Source: Pseudoalteromonas sp. R3
Lineage (GTDB): Bacteria; Pseudomonadota; Gammaproteobacteria; Enterobacterales; Alteromonadaceae
Length of the DNA: 64,000 bases
Assembly: GCF_004014715.1 (NCBI RefSeq)
Contig: NZ_CP034835.1
Location: forward strand, 2,170,001 to 2,234,000
Reading direction: 5' to 3'
The notes beneath the pieces were generated by a model, which did no database searches, was not told where the DNA came from, and saw nothing but the letters and a program-made list of their open reading frames with translations. The translations under genes and the position numbers were made by a program. Shown in pieces: positions 54,760 to 63,648 of the stretch. Within the stretch, counting starts at the first letter, position 1; each line of letters opens with the position of its first letter.

Positions 54760-55575
54760 ATGCGCTGTACTGTCGTAGCTATTATGTTGCTCGTTTCTGT
54801 TTTTGTAAAAAGTGAGCCAATCTACGTAGATATTATTTCAGACTACTCTCCAGACTCAAATATAGCCCCCACCGATCTGGCAACCCAGCTATTGCTTAAA
54901 TTAGAGCTTACTCTTCAGGGAAAGCTCGTCCTGGCTTTTATGCCAGCCAGCCGTAAAAGGGAGTGGCGAGAACTCGTTCGTAATTCAAAAGCGTGCCTAT
55001 ACAACAAAGTTAAGACACCAGAGCGAGAGGCTATGGCTTTGTTTACACCTTACCCCTTGATGTCATTTCCAGCCAACCGTTTAATACTTAAAGATCAACC
55101 AAATATTCCCGATACGATTTCACTGGGCACAGTCGTCAGAATGGGCCTGAATATTGGCGTATCGGAAGGTCGCTCTTATGGACAGGAAATTGACAATTTT
55201 ATCGCAGCAAACCAATCAGCTTTTTGGGTAGCACAAGGAAATCAAAGTGCTTACCGACTTAGGACAATGCTGAGTCAGGGAAAGCTGGACGGGATAATTG
55301 AGTACAGTTCAGTATTCATTACCGAGCATCCTTCGGCACAAGCACTTAATGGCTACACTTTCCATGCTATCGAAGAGGCTGGATTGACTATTTTTGGCTA
55401 CATAGCTTGTGCAAAATCCAACGAGGGAAAGAAAGCGATCGATCTGCTACAGTCTGCACTCGAACGACCAGATCTGCAGCAAGCAATACTCAACGCCCAC
55501 ACAGGTTTGTTTTTTGAGCAAGAAGAACCCTTTATTATTCGCTCTTTACACAAAGCGTATAACATTCAGCATTGA
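54760..55575 (+). CDS. Periplasmic solute-binding-like protein (SBP_bac_3 superfamily)
   Basis: A 271-residue protein with a signal peptide (VVAIMLLVSVFVKSEP). The mature part has the two-lobed binding-protein layout of the polar amino-acid type, seen in LVLAFMPASRKREWRELV, LTIFGYIACAKSNEG and the switch strand GLNIGVSEGRSYGQEI, GKLDGIIEYSSVF. It is orphan: no ABC permease or ATPase is adjacent. Such single proteins in Alteromonadales may work in sensing rather than transport. A related gene lies at 59144-60043. Confidence 0.7.
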   Translation: MRCTVVAIMLLVSVFVKSEPIYVDIISDYSPDSNIAPTDLATQLLLKLELTLQGKLVLAFMPASRKREWRELVRNSKACLYNKVKTPEREAMALFTPYPLMSFPANRLILKDQPNIPDTISLGTVVRMGLNIGVSEGRSYGQEIDNFIAANQSAFWVAQGNQSAYRLRTMLSQGKLDGIIEYSSVFITEHPSAQALNGYTFHAIEEAGLTIFGYIACAKSNEGKKAIDLLQSALERPDLQQAILNAHTGLFFEQEEPFIIRSLHKAYNIQH

Positions 55576-55664
55576 TTAACAAACTTGTGCTTTAATTGGC
55601 GCATCTCTTGTGGTTTTATGGTTCAACACCACATTTTTCATTTGAATAAAGTAAGGAGGCGTTC

Positions 55665-56363
55665 ATGCGCTCACTTTTAGCCGCTGCAATTTTTGCGCTC
55701 AGTACCAGCGCACAAGCAGGCAGTTTGCCCGAAGGTCCACACTTATATGTAAAAGGGATGTCTTCTTTGGAAGTACAGCCCGACGCAGCCATTATTCGTG
55801 TCGCGATAACTGAAAAGCACAAGTCATTACCAGATGCAAAAGCAAATGTTGATCAAATCATGGCCAAAGCGATTCAGATAGCCAGAGATTTTGATATAAA
55901 AACCAATGATATTCATGCAGAGCAGCTTAATGTGCATCGCCAGACACGTTACAATCGTACCAACAACGAAGAAGAGTTCGACGGCTTCAGAGTCAGCCGT
56001 AGTCTTACCGTCAAACTAAAAGATCTTGCACAATACCCAAATCTGCTACAGGCCTTTGTAGACAGTGGCATTAATCAATTTAATAACACTGAATTTGTCG
56101 TTGAAGACAAAGCTGAGTACATGAAAAAGCTTAAAAAATCAGCCATTGAAGAAGCTAAGGCGGCTGCCAGAGAGCTTGCAGATGACTTTGACGTTGAACT
56201 CGGTCGATTATATTCCGTGTCGTTTTCACCGATGAATGTGCCTGTTCAGCCTTATGCTCGTGGCAAAATGATGGCGGCAGAGTCCATGGATGTCAGTCAA
56301 GCTTATAACACTGGAGACACAACACTCACTGCTGAAGTGTATGCGGTATATTTTATCGAGTAA
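55665..56363 (+). CDS. SIMPL domain protein (YggE/DUF541 family)
   Basis: A 232-residue protein with a signal peptide ending AQAG. The SIMPL domain follows: VKGMSSLEVQPDAAIIRVAI, then QIARDFDIKTNDIHAEQLNV, a conserved FDGFRVSRSLTVKLKDL and EEAKAAARELADDFDVELG. YggE of E. coli lowers oxidative stress by an unknown mechanism; these proteins form rings in the periplasm. AAGGAGG precedes the ATG. Confidence 0.9.
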   Translation: MRSLLAAAIFALSTSAQAGSLPEGPHLYVKGMSSLEVQPDAAIIRVAITEKHKSLPDAKANVDQIMAKAIQIARDFDIKTNDIHAEQLNVHRQTRYNRTNNEEEFDGFRVSRSLTVKLKDLAQYPNLLQAFVDSGINQFNNTEFVVEDKAEYMKKLKKSAIEEAKAAARELADDFDVELGRLYSVSFSPMNVPVQPYARGKMMAAESMDVSQAYNTGDTTLTAEVYAVYFIE

Positions 56364-56411
56364 ACTCTCTATACTGGGCCTACTTATAATACTTACAAGT
56401 AGGTCTGCGTC

Positions 56412-56786
56412 ATGATAACAGGATTTTTTGCTGCCATATTTACTCTTTTTTATATCAAACTCAGTTTTGATATCATAGGTTTACGTCACAAACACAAAGT
56501 TGCGCTTGGAGATGGTGGAAACCCCGCCTTAGAAAGAGCGATCCGCGCCCATGGCAATTTCATGGAATACACGCCATTACTTTTAATCCTTCTGTTTGCT
56601 TTGGAATTTCAAGGCGGACAGGCAATTTGGTTATACATCACGGGCAGCACCTACCTGACAGGTCGGATTTTGCACTCATTCGCGCTGAACATGGCCAATC
56701 TAAAACTGCGTGTTTTGGGTATGGCGTTAAGCTTTTTGTCACTGTTAGCACTGTCGATTATTAATATTTATTGTTATTTTGTTTAA
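56412..56786 (+). CDS. MAPEG-family membrane protein
   Basis: A 124-residue protein with four helices. The MAPEG pattern is clear: GDGGNPALERAIRAHGNFMEYTPLL is the conserved loop with Arg, His and Asn, followed by a helix with YLTGRILHSFAL. Eukaryotic MAPEG members are glutathione-dependent enzymes of eicosanoid metabolism; bacterial ones (YecN type) are uncharacterised. Its stop overlaps the next ATG by one base, coupling it to the sulfotransferase gene. Confidence 0.87.
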   Translation: MITGFFAAIFTLFYIKLSFDIIGLRHKHKVALGDGGNPALERAIRAHGNFMEYTPLLLILLFALEFQGGQAIWLYITGSTYLTGRILHSFALNMANLKLRVLGMALSFLSLLALSIINIYCYFV

Positions 56787-57424
56787 TGGAAAAAATTTTT
56801 ATTACCGGGTTACCAAGAACCGGTACTACCAGTGTATGTGCTGCTTTTTTAGAGCTAGGTTTTAAAACAGCACATACAGCTTATACCCGGGAAACATTTT
56901 CTCAAGCTCAGGTCATAGCTGATACTCCTGTATTCAATGACTACGAAACACTGGCAGCGTTGTATCCAAACAGCCGCTTTATATATCTGGACAGAGCCAT
57001 GTCAAGCTGGGTTCCCTCAATACGACGCTTACTAACCCGTATGTTGCCAAGGCTGGAAACTCAGCAGGGCGGATTCAATGACACTTTGAAACGTTGTTAC
57101 TTTGGTACCTTTGAACATTTAAGCAAAGATAGTATCGCAAGCGATCAATACCTGATAGATATCTACCAAAAGCATCGTAAGGATTGCCTTGGCTTTTTAG
57201 AGCGCAAGCAGCAAACATACCTGATGTTGGACGTAGCTCAACCTGGTAGCCTACAAACACTGGCGGACTTTCTTGGTATGCAAACTGATTTGGCGAGTAC
57301 TATGCCAAACCTCAATCAGGGAGGAAAAGTGACAGCGTGGAAGCAAATCGATCATCCACTGAAAGTAGAATCTACCAGAAATGGAAAAGCAGACAGAGAC
57401 AGCCTTCTTTATAGCCCATCTTAG
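56786..57424 (+). CDS. Sulfotransferase-like protein
   Basis: A 212-residue protein starting at ATG 56786. The opening ITGLPRTGTTSVCAAFLELG is the PAPS 5'-phosphosulfate loop of sulfotransferases, and YLDRAMSSWVPSIRRLLTR holds the likely 3'-phosphate-binding region (R..S type). It may transfer sulfate to a sugar or small molecule; the acceptor is unknown. A frame-compatible upstream start at 56771 overlaps the MAPEG gene further and is less likely. Confidence 0.78.
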   Translation: MEKIFITGLPRTGTTSVCAAFLELGFKTAHTAYTRETFSQAQVIADTPVFNDYETLAALYPNSRFIYLDRAMSSWVPSIRRLLTRMLPRLETQQGGFNDTLKRCYFGTFEHLSKDSIASDQYLIDIYQKHRKDCLGFLERKQQTYLMLDVAQPGSLQTLADFLGMQTDLASTMPNLNQGGKVTAWKQIDHPLKVESTRNGKADRDSLLYSPS

Positions 57425-57563
57425 TTATGCATGAATAAAATGTCCGATACTAACTGTGCAGGCCACTAAGTAAACACAAAAGTAGGAGGCACACAGCAAT
57501 TTTGGATATTAGCATCGTACTTAGGTAAAATACTCAGCAAACTGACAACAGAATAAATTACAG

Positions 57564-58137
57564 ATGTTTGAGCTAAAATTTCACACCCCCTTCGAATGGA
57601 CACATAGAGTCATGGCAGAGTTTGATATCTTTTTACAGGATCACGCTGCCGCTGAGAAAAAAGCATCCGGCATGGCTATGTCAATGCTGAGCCACTATCC
57701 AGATCGAATCAAACTCGTTAAAGCAATGGCTGACCTTGCTATTGAAGAGATGATCCACTTCAAGCAAGTGCTTAAATTACTGACTGATCGCCAGGTGACT
57801 TTGGGCAATGACAAAGCAGATCCCTATATTAAAAAAATGCGTGCGCTATTTCGTCAGGGCTCAGATGAATTTTTAATTGATCGCTTGTTGGTAGCAGCTG
57901 TGATTGAAGCGCGAGGCCATGAGCGTTTTTTCGCTGGTCGCGGAAGCACTACCGGAAGGTAAAGAAAAAGACTTTTACGTAACCATAGCCAAATCGGAAG
58001 AAAAACACAAAAACTTGTTTGTTGAGCTTGGCTACGAGTACTTTGACAAAGCTGTGATCGACGCGCGCCTGGAAGAAATACTGATTGCAGAAGCGCAGAT
58101 CTGCGAAAGTATTCCATTTACCGCTGCATTGCATTAA
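57564..58137 (+). pseudogene. miaE: tRNA-(ms2io6A)-hydroxylase MiaE, frameshifted
   Basis: The first frame (from ATG 57564) carries MiaE sequence: HTPFEWTHRVMAEFDIFLQD, AIEEMIHFKQVLKLL (metal-binding ExxH) and IEARGHERF, then goes astray and stops at 57960-57962. The next frame continues SLVAEALPEGKEKDFYVTIA, SEEKHKNLFVELGYEYF (second ExxH) to 58137. Removing one T from the T6 run at 57926-57931 joins them into a normal 190-residue di-iron hydroxylase. MiaE hydroxylates ms2i6A37 in tRNA. As sequenced the second metal site would be lost. Confidence 0.88.
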
Positions 58138-58198
58138 TTGTATAAAATTAATGCAAAAAAGCTCTATCTTTCATTATGTTAAATTGTATTAAAAGCTT

Positions 58199-58228
58199 AA
58201 AAGGGAGAGGGTTGCTACTCCCTTTTTT
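58199..58228. terminator. Bidirectional terminator
   Basis: Stem AAAAGGGAG / CTCCCTTTT with a 10-base loop, between convergent miaE and the PhzF gene, with T-runs on both strands. Confidence 0.85.
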
Positions 58229-58255
58229 ATTCTTATGAATCACTTTAAGTTGTGT

Positions 58256-59074
58256 TTAGATAGAGATTTGACCCTGCAAATAATCTACAGCATTGCCTTC
58301 AAGTATTACTCTGTCTTCGACAAGAGTACACTTTATCTTCCCTGTTCGCTCAGATAACTGCTGTGCTGTCACTCTGTTTTTGTCTAATCGCTCACACCAA
58401 TAAGGCGCCAGCTGGCAATGAGCCGATCCCGTTACGGGATCTTCATTGACACGCAGTTTAGGGTAAAAACAGCGACTGACAAAATCAACTGACTCCCCGG
58501 GGGCAGTAACAACAACGCCACGCAGTTCAAGCTGAGCTAACTTCTCAAACTCTGGCACAATCGCTTTGACTTCAGAGTCATTACTTAGTACAACAATATA
58601 ATCAAACCCCGCCAATACACATTCCGCACTTGAAATACCCAGACCAGTCAAAAGCATATCTGGTTCTTCAACAGGCTGCACAAGTGTAGCGGGGAAGTCC
58701 ATACTGTATCCCTCTGGTACCTTTGTTACCAATAGTAAGCCGCTTCTTGTTTGGAAATGGATCGTTTGACCACGATGGCCTAGATGAGTGAACAACACAT
58801 GGGCGGCAGCCAGGGTTGCATGACCACACAAGTCCACTTCACCTTTAAGAGTAAACCAACGTAGTTGGTAGGTGTTTTCCTTTAATACGAAAAAGGCTGT
58901 TTCCGATAGGTTATTTTCTTCCGCTATTTTTTGTAGTAAGTCGTCTGACAGCCAGTTTTGCAGCGGGCACACAGCAGCGGGGTTACCTTCAAAAACAGCT
59001 GATGCAAATGCATCAACCTGATAAATATCTAATTTCACATTATGCTCATTGTATTGATCATCTGATTTCAACAT
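58256..59074 (-). CDS. PhzF-family isomerase/epimerase
   Basis: A 272-residue protein of the PhzF fold. Family stretches are YQVDAFASAVFEGNPAAVCP, NNLSETAFFVLKEN (with the catalytic Glu), EVDLCGHATLAAAHVL and EDPVTGSAHCQLAPYW. PhzF makes a phenazine precursor in pseudomonads, but most members like this one lack a known substrate. The start is uncertain: ATG 59074 or GTG 59038, the latter nearer to where the family begins. Confidence 0.87.
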   Translation of the reverse strand: MLKSDDQYNEHNVKLDIYQVDAFASAVFEGNPAAVCPLQNWLSDDLLQKIAEENNLSETAFFVLKENTYQLRWFTLKGEVDLCGHATLAAAHVLFTHLGHRGQTIHFQTRSGLLLVTKVPEGYSMDFPATLVQPVEEPDMLLTGLGISSAECVLAGFDYIVVLSNDSEVKAIVPEFEKLAQLELRGVVVTAPGESVDFVSRCFYPKLRVNEDPVTGSAHCQLAPYWCERLDKNRVTAQQLSERTGKIKCTLVEDRVILEGNAVDYLQGQISI

Positions 59075-59143
59075 AACACGAGAGTTAGAAATAGGCCAGA
59101 GAATAGCAGGGTGCTTATATTTTCTATAAAAATTAGATAGTTA

Positions 59144-60043
59144 CTATTGCTTACAACTATTGGCTGTGTTGTATTTTATCTCGTCCAGGATACCGTGCTT
59201 TTTAAATTCGGCAATAGCCTGATTCAGTTCAAACAGTAAGGTTTTACCATATTTATTGTGCTTTGAGACAGCGAAGAACAAGCCATTCATTTGTAAAATG
59301 GGTTCAACCATCACTAGGTTGGCAGCCATCGTCGCTAGTTCAGTATTACTATGCTGCTTAAAAGAATCAATCTCCATCTTGATAACTTCAGGATCACCAA
59401 CGATTAGATTTACACGACCAGCCATAAGTAATCTGATATTGTGTGCATCATCAACGGCTTCCATGACATTAAATTTGCCGGCGTCCATGAGCCGGTCAAA
59501 CTCTGGCGTATTCTGATAGCCACGGACTACACCAATGCGTTCATCAGCAAGTGCAGCCAGGCTGGTAAAGTGATCTGTGTTATAATCCTTACGCTTATAT
59601 AGTGCGATCGGACCCCAGCCAAATGCCTCGGTGAGAGTAAGATGATCCAATCGGCGCGTACCAGGAAATGTATCCGAAGGCGACTCGGGCTCAATGAAAT
59701 ACTCAGGCACCAGCAAATCTACTTTTCCATTTTCAGCATAAGCAACGGCACGTGCCCATGGGTAAAAGGTCACGGTAGCACCATAACCTTGGCTATGCAG
59801 TAAAGCAATTGTGGCCTGCATTACCCAACCTTGCTTACACAAGCTCAAACCAATATAGGGTTGCCATTCTAAAGTGGTAACCTGAACTTGTTTGTCAGCT
59901 TTTATATTGTAGTGAAAGGTATGGTCATTGATTTTTCGACCAGGCACAGTATGTGTGCCTTTATAATCACGATATGTAACACTCACTTCTTGTGTATTAT
60001 TAGCCAAGTGTAACGCGCCGCATGAATTTGGACAAAAATACAT
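59144..60043 (-). CDS. Solute-binding-like protein without signal peptide
   Basis: A 299-residue frame. From residue 54 it looks like a periplasmic binding protein of the SBP_bac_3 type: TTLEWQPYIGLSLCKQGWV, TVTFYPWARAVAYAENGKVD, IGVVRGYQNTPEF and RLLMAGRVNLIVGDPEV. The first 53 residues (MYFCPNSCGALHLAN and on) contain no hydrophobic signal segment, unlike the related gene at 54760, and an in-frame stop lies just upstream of the ATG. Prophage-type sequence begins only about 70 bases upstream. Either the 5' end was lost or replaced at an element boundary, or the protein is cytoplasmic. Function is unknown. Confidence 0.6.
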   Translation of the reverse strand: MYFCPNSCGALHLANNTQEVSVTYRDYKGTHTVPGRKINDHTFHYNIKADKQVQVTTLEWQPYIGLSLCKQGWVMQATIALLHSQGYGATVTFYPWARAVAYAENGKVDLLVPEYFIEPESPSDTFPGTRRLDHLTLTEAFGWGPIALYKRKDYNTDHFTSLAALADERIGVVRGYQNTPEFDRLMDAGKFNVMEAVDDAHNIRLLMAGRVNLIVGDPEVIKMEIDSFKQHSNTELATMAANLVMVEPILQMNGLFFAVSKHNKYGKTLLFELNQAIAEFKKHGILDEIKYNTANSCKQ

Positions 60044-60070
60044 TTGTTTTTAGATTGCTCAATTATTAAA

Positions 60071-60095
60071 AAAGAGGGCGCTTTAAACCCTCTTT
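60071..60095 (-). terminator. Terminator at the end of the phage tail gene block
   Basis: Stem AAAGAGGG / CCCTCTTT with a 9-base loop, followed on the minus strand by TTTT. It lies 17 bases past the stop of the last phage-type gene. Confidence 0.75.
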
Positions 60096-60111
60096 AAATC
60101 CTCTTTAAACC

Positions 60112-60684
60112 TTATTTAACCCAAAGCTCAGCTTGTCTCAAACCAGCTAATCGTCCGGCTTGCATTAGCGTTGCTTTAGTAACTTTAACTGCGGTGTTGT
60201 CAGCCAGGATCCAGTCAATCTCATCAGTATCGGACATAAACTGGCATGCTCTTGCCATCCTTGTTTGGCTCTCCTCATCGCCGTCAAACTCCATGTCATC
60301 AACAACGACTGTGATTGCTGCAACCAGCTTAGCTCTTAAACGTTTAAACTGTGCTCGTATATACGGCTCCAAAACCTCTTGGATTGTTTTGGTAGGTGGC
60401 TGGATAGGCTCGTTTGGAGGCTCAACTCCGAATGAATCAGCGGCTTTAACTGCCTTTAGATACTCTACATAATCAACAGCAAACCGCCATTGCTCATCCA
60501 ACGCAACTAGCTCAGCAAATTGCCCAATGACCTGATGAGGCTTACCCAATGCTATAACCCGCTCCAAATCCTGGACTGATTTCGTCGCTGGCTTAGGTAG
60601 GAGCGCAGGTATGCCGTCATCGTCCAAAACTGGCTGGTTGTCATCATCAAATTTTATAAATGACTCAATTTTACATAATGTCAT
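60112..60684 (-). CDS. Phage tail fibre assembly-like protein (DUF4376-like)
   Basis: A 190-residue protein. The C-terminal half resembles DUF4376 of phage tail-fibre accessory proteins: IRAQFKRLRAKLVAAITVVV, then FDGDEESQTRMARACQFM, and DEIDWILADNTAVKVTKATL. The N-terminal half holds FDDDNQPVLDDDGIPALLP. It begins just after the stop of the tail protein gene and is the last gene of that block. Such proteins often help fold or attach fibres. Confidence 0.7.
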   Translation of the reverse strand: MTLCKIESFIKFDDDNQPVLDDDGIPALLPKPATKSVQDLERVIALGKPHQVIGQFAELVALDEQWRFAVDYVEYLKAVKAADSFGVEPPNEPIQPPTKTIQEVLEPYIRAQFKRLRAKLVAAITVVVDDMEFDGDEESQTRMARACQFMSDTDEIDWILADNTAVKVTKATLMQAGRLAGLRQAELWVK

Positions 60685-60686
60685 AG

Positions 60687-63644
60687 CTAAACCCATCCTA
60701 ATGGCTCTACCAACTGTCCGGTACCAAAAGCTACCGTATCTCCATTGTCGTCGAGCATAGTGCCTTGGCCGTTTGTCATATGTACATTACCGTCAGATCC
60801 CCAATCTGTGCCATTAAACTTGAGCTCGATGTACGCGTAATTAATGTACGCCATACCATCTTGCACAACAGCGTAGTCAAGAGCAAGCAGGGCCGGGCTA
60901 TTGTTATCGGGCAATGGAAATGTATCGGGCAGGTCAAAACACCTAGGGCTGGTTTGATAAAACAAGCCCGCAAACAGCCTACCTTGATCCCTCAGAGGAA
61001 CTGTACTCTCGCTGCGTGCGTGCGAACTACGGACAACAATCTTACCAGTCAATGAATAGCACAAATCTCGCTGCAGGTAATTTTGCGACAGAAATACGTT
61101 TCCTATACCTGCACGACCTTTGTATATGGGTGAAATATTTGATGCTCTCGTCAGCTTTGCATTGGTATTGTAAACCCATACCTCAACACGGCCTACAGGA
61201 GCGACACTTGCGGCTGTCGGACTATTTAAAACAGTGTTGAATGAGTGAGTTGAAATAGTCCACGCAGCGCCTAGATCATCAGTCTGGACTGTATTAATTA
61301 CAGTCGCTTGGGTAGGACGGCTTGCCCTAAACTCAGACCATTTTTTTTGTCCGTTGGGAACTCCCAACCAACAGCCTATCCAACCCTCTTTTAAATCGGC
61401 ACATTGCAGTATATTAGCAGGAGAGCCAAGTACATCAGTATGTAAATACTCCGCAGAAACAGGCGAGGCGCTTGGATAAACTGCACCTAGCCAAATTTTG
61501 GTACCAACCGGAAACTTAGAGTTGAATTCATCTGCCACATCACCAGAATCGTACAAAAAAGCAGTGTTATTGTTAAAGGGCCAGTACGCAAAATTTTGAC
61601 CAGAAGATACTCTCTCTATAATCATTGTATTCCCGTTGTCTCCGGCTAACAACCAATGCGAGGCATTGTAATTCTGGAATTCCGGAGCCGCCGTATTTCT
61701 TGGGTTATCGGAATCACTAGTTGCAAAACTAACCGTGCTGTTATTACCTGAACTAAAGAATGCTGCAGCGCCGACGGTTACAGTACGAGGAATAAACTCT
61801 GTTTTTGAAAGAAGTTCCCACCCACGATACATACTGGCCTTGACTTTTAAATCACTCTCACTGAAATCAGGTAAGCCCAGGCCAATAGCACCATAGCGCA
61901 TATCCCTACAAACGCCCCCTTGACCACTGGAATATATGGCATCATAGGACTTACCATCTGGTCTGCCGGACAAGTGACCTATTGCCCCCCATTGCACATT
62001 GCTATTTTCGGACGGAATTCGAACCTTTTCTGGGTCGAATGTATCACTCCTCGATGCAATAGGGACTATATCTGTTGAACCGAATCGGGAACCGTGGCTC
62101 GTAGAGCCTGGATTACTACCTACGGCATGGTATCCGCAACCTAAGGGGTTAAAGCTTGGGTGGTACGCCCCTTGGTTAAGCCGATTGACTGTACCACACA
62201 CAAGAAAGTAGCAATGGCCATCAATACCGAAATCACTTGGGTTAGCTCCATCTGCAGAAGTTCTAACTTGAAACAGTCCGCGTTGATAAGGTTTGGCTGA
62301 AACGCTTCTGGCGATTGTTCCTCCACCTACATATAAGCTGAATAGGCTAGAATCTCGAAACGCTGTAGATTGATTTTGCAAACCTTGAGGTTGAATCGAT
62401 GATGATCTTGCATACGAGAAGTTAAAATAGTCTTTTGTAGAATCTATCGATTCCCAGTCTCCATTTCCTAAACCCACGAAACTTCTCCCCCGAACACACC
62501 ATTGATAGAACTTCCCCGTAGAATCATCAAAATAGATGTTGTGGGCTGGGTCACTGGCAATCGCCATTCTTTGAGACTCGCTGGCATATTGCCAGTTAAC
62601 CCCTTTACCTCGACTAGAATCATCTGCCTCATACCACGCAAAATAACTACTGGCCCGCACGGTATCAGCTGTAGTTGGAACACCATGTATATGTGTTGCC
62701 TGGCTCTGTATTAATCCGTTTGCATACACAAAAGGGTCACTCTCGTTTATCTCACGCAGATACAGCTCGAAGCCCCACATATCAACGCGATCAGTCACAA
62801 CTTTATTAGTCTCAGTTTCCGACGCAAATGCGATAGCTGCAGTTGCGTGTGTGACAGACACGCCAGTTGCACTTTCGTATGTCCGAGTGCCAGACTCAGC
62901 AGGAGGCAATTTAATACGATTAGCCTGATACCCAGCGTTTGATACAGATAGCGACGACAAATGTACAATTAAACCAGCCATATGAAGAACAGGCTCATCA
63001 GTTGATGACCGCCCCTTTTTAGGTGACCCGCTATTTGCGAGGCCACTGCCCAAATTGAGAATATTTTTGGCCGTAGTCTCTGTAAAGAGCCCGTCGTTAA
63101 TAGCAACATAACCAGCATTGTCATGACGGTGTGTCCCGAAGTGTACCCAGCCACTCGCTGCATAACGCTCCAAATTTTGCTGTCTAATGGCCTCCATCTG
63201 GCATTTGCGCATAGCCCAGGGGTAGGGGTTGGCGCTATCCACCTCGCTCTGCATCAGGCGCAGGCTTTTTACTGTCTGAACATTACCATCCAGATCGGTA
63301 AACTGCACCGACCCCATTTTTGTTTGCCAGTCAACCATGGCACGCACGTTGTCGTTAACCATGGTGTTGGCATTTTTTAGGGCGGTTACGGCGCTGTTAA
63401 AGTCTCCGCTCGTTGGCATAACAAGCGCAGGAACCTGCGACTGGGTGGCGTTGTCCCAGGGTGCCAGCAACTCTATGTACTGGCCCTGATTGGTGGCGTA
63501 GGCCCGATTGACCTCAACCGGGTTGAATGAGCCAATGATCAGGCCATCCCCCGGGCGTATGTTTGCGACACTCTCGCCGCTGACAACCTGGATCACATTA
63601 GATCCATTGGTTGCATTAACTGATTGTGCATTAAACCATGCCAT
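60687..63644 (-). CDS. Large phage tail/tail-fibre protein
   Basis: A 985-residue protein. ATG 63644 with GAGG upstream is chosen; the open frame runs 189 bases further with improbable sequence. The N-terminus (MAWFNAQSVNATNGSNVIQV, PGDGLIIGSFNPVEVNRAY) looks like the attachment region of a tail protein; the middle has repeated Gly/Ser-rich beta segments. The C-terminal part (VVQDGMAYINYAYIELKFNG, WGSDGNVHMTNGQG) is typical of fibre-tip modules. No catalytic motif was seen. It probably recognises the host surface. The adjacent partial gene encodes another tail component. Confidence 0.72.
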   Translation of the reverse strand: MAWFNAQSVNATNGSNVIQVVSGESVANIRPGDGLIIGSFNPVEVNRAYATNQGQYIELLAPWDNATQSQVPALVMPTSGDFNSAVTALKNANTMVNDNVRAMVDWQTKMGSVQFTDLDGNVQTVKSLRLMQSEVDSANPYPWAMRKCQMEAIRQQNLERYAASGWVHFGTHRHDNAGYVAINDGLFTETTAKNILNLGSGLANSGSPKKGRSSTDEPVLHMAGLIVHLSSLSVSNAGYQANRIKLPPAESGTRTYESATGVSVTHATAAIAFASETETNKVVTDRVDMWGFELYLREINESDPFVYANGLIQSQATHIHGVPTTADTVRASSYFAWYEADDSSRGKGVNWQYASESQRMAIASDPAHNIYFDDSTGKFYQWCVRGRSFVGLGNGDWESIDSTKDYFNFSYARSSSIQPQGLQNQSTAFRDSSLFSLYVGGGTIARSVSAKPYQRGLFQVRTSADGANPSDFGIDGHCYFLVCGTVNRLNQGAYHPSFNPLGCGYHAVGSNPGSTSHGSRFGSTDIVPIASRSDTFDPEKVRIPSENSNVQWGAIGHLSGRPDGKSYDAIYSSGQGGVCRDMRYGAIGLGLPDFSESDLKVKASMYRGWELLSKTEFIPRTVTVGAAAFFSSGNNSTVSFATSDSDNPRNTAAPEFQNYNASHWLLAGDNGNTMIIERVSSGQNFAYWPFNNNTAFLYDSGDVADEFNSKFPVGTKIWLGAVYPSASPVSAEYLHTDVLGSPANILQCADLKEGWIGCWLGVPNGQKKWSEFRASRPTQATVINTVQTDDLGAAWTISTHSFNTVLNSPTAASVAPVGRVEVWVYNTNAKLTRASNISPIYKGRAGIGNVFLSQNYLQRDLCYSLTGKIVVRSSHARSESTVPLRDQGRLFAGLFYQTSPRCFDLPDTFPLPDNNSPALLALDYAVVQDGMAYINYAYIELKFNGTDWGSDGNVHMTNGQGTMLDDNGDTVAFGTGQLVEPLGWV

Positions 63645-63648
63645 GTAC

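Noticed and set aside
54760..55575. Assignment as part of an ABC importer
   Set aside because: No permease or ATPase gene is adjacent, so only the binding-protein fold is claimed.
60000..60120. tRNA or attachment repeat at the phage element boundary
   Set aside because: No cloverleaf or direct repeat could be recognised; only a terminator hairpin is present.
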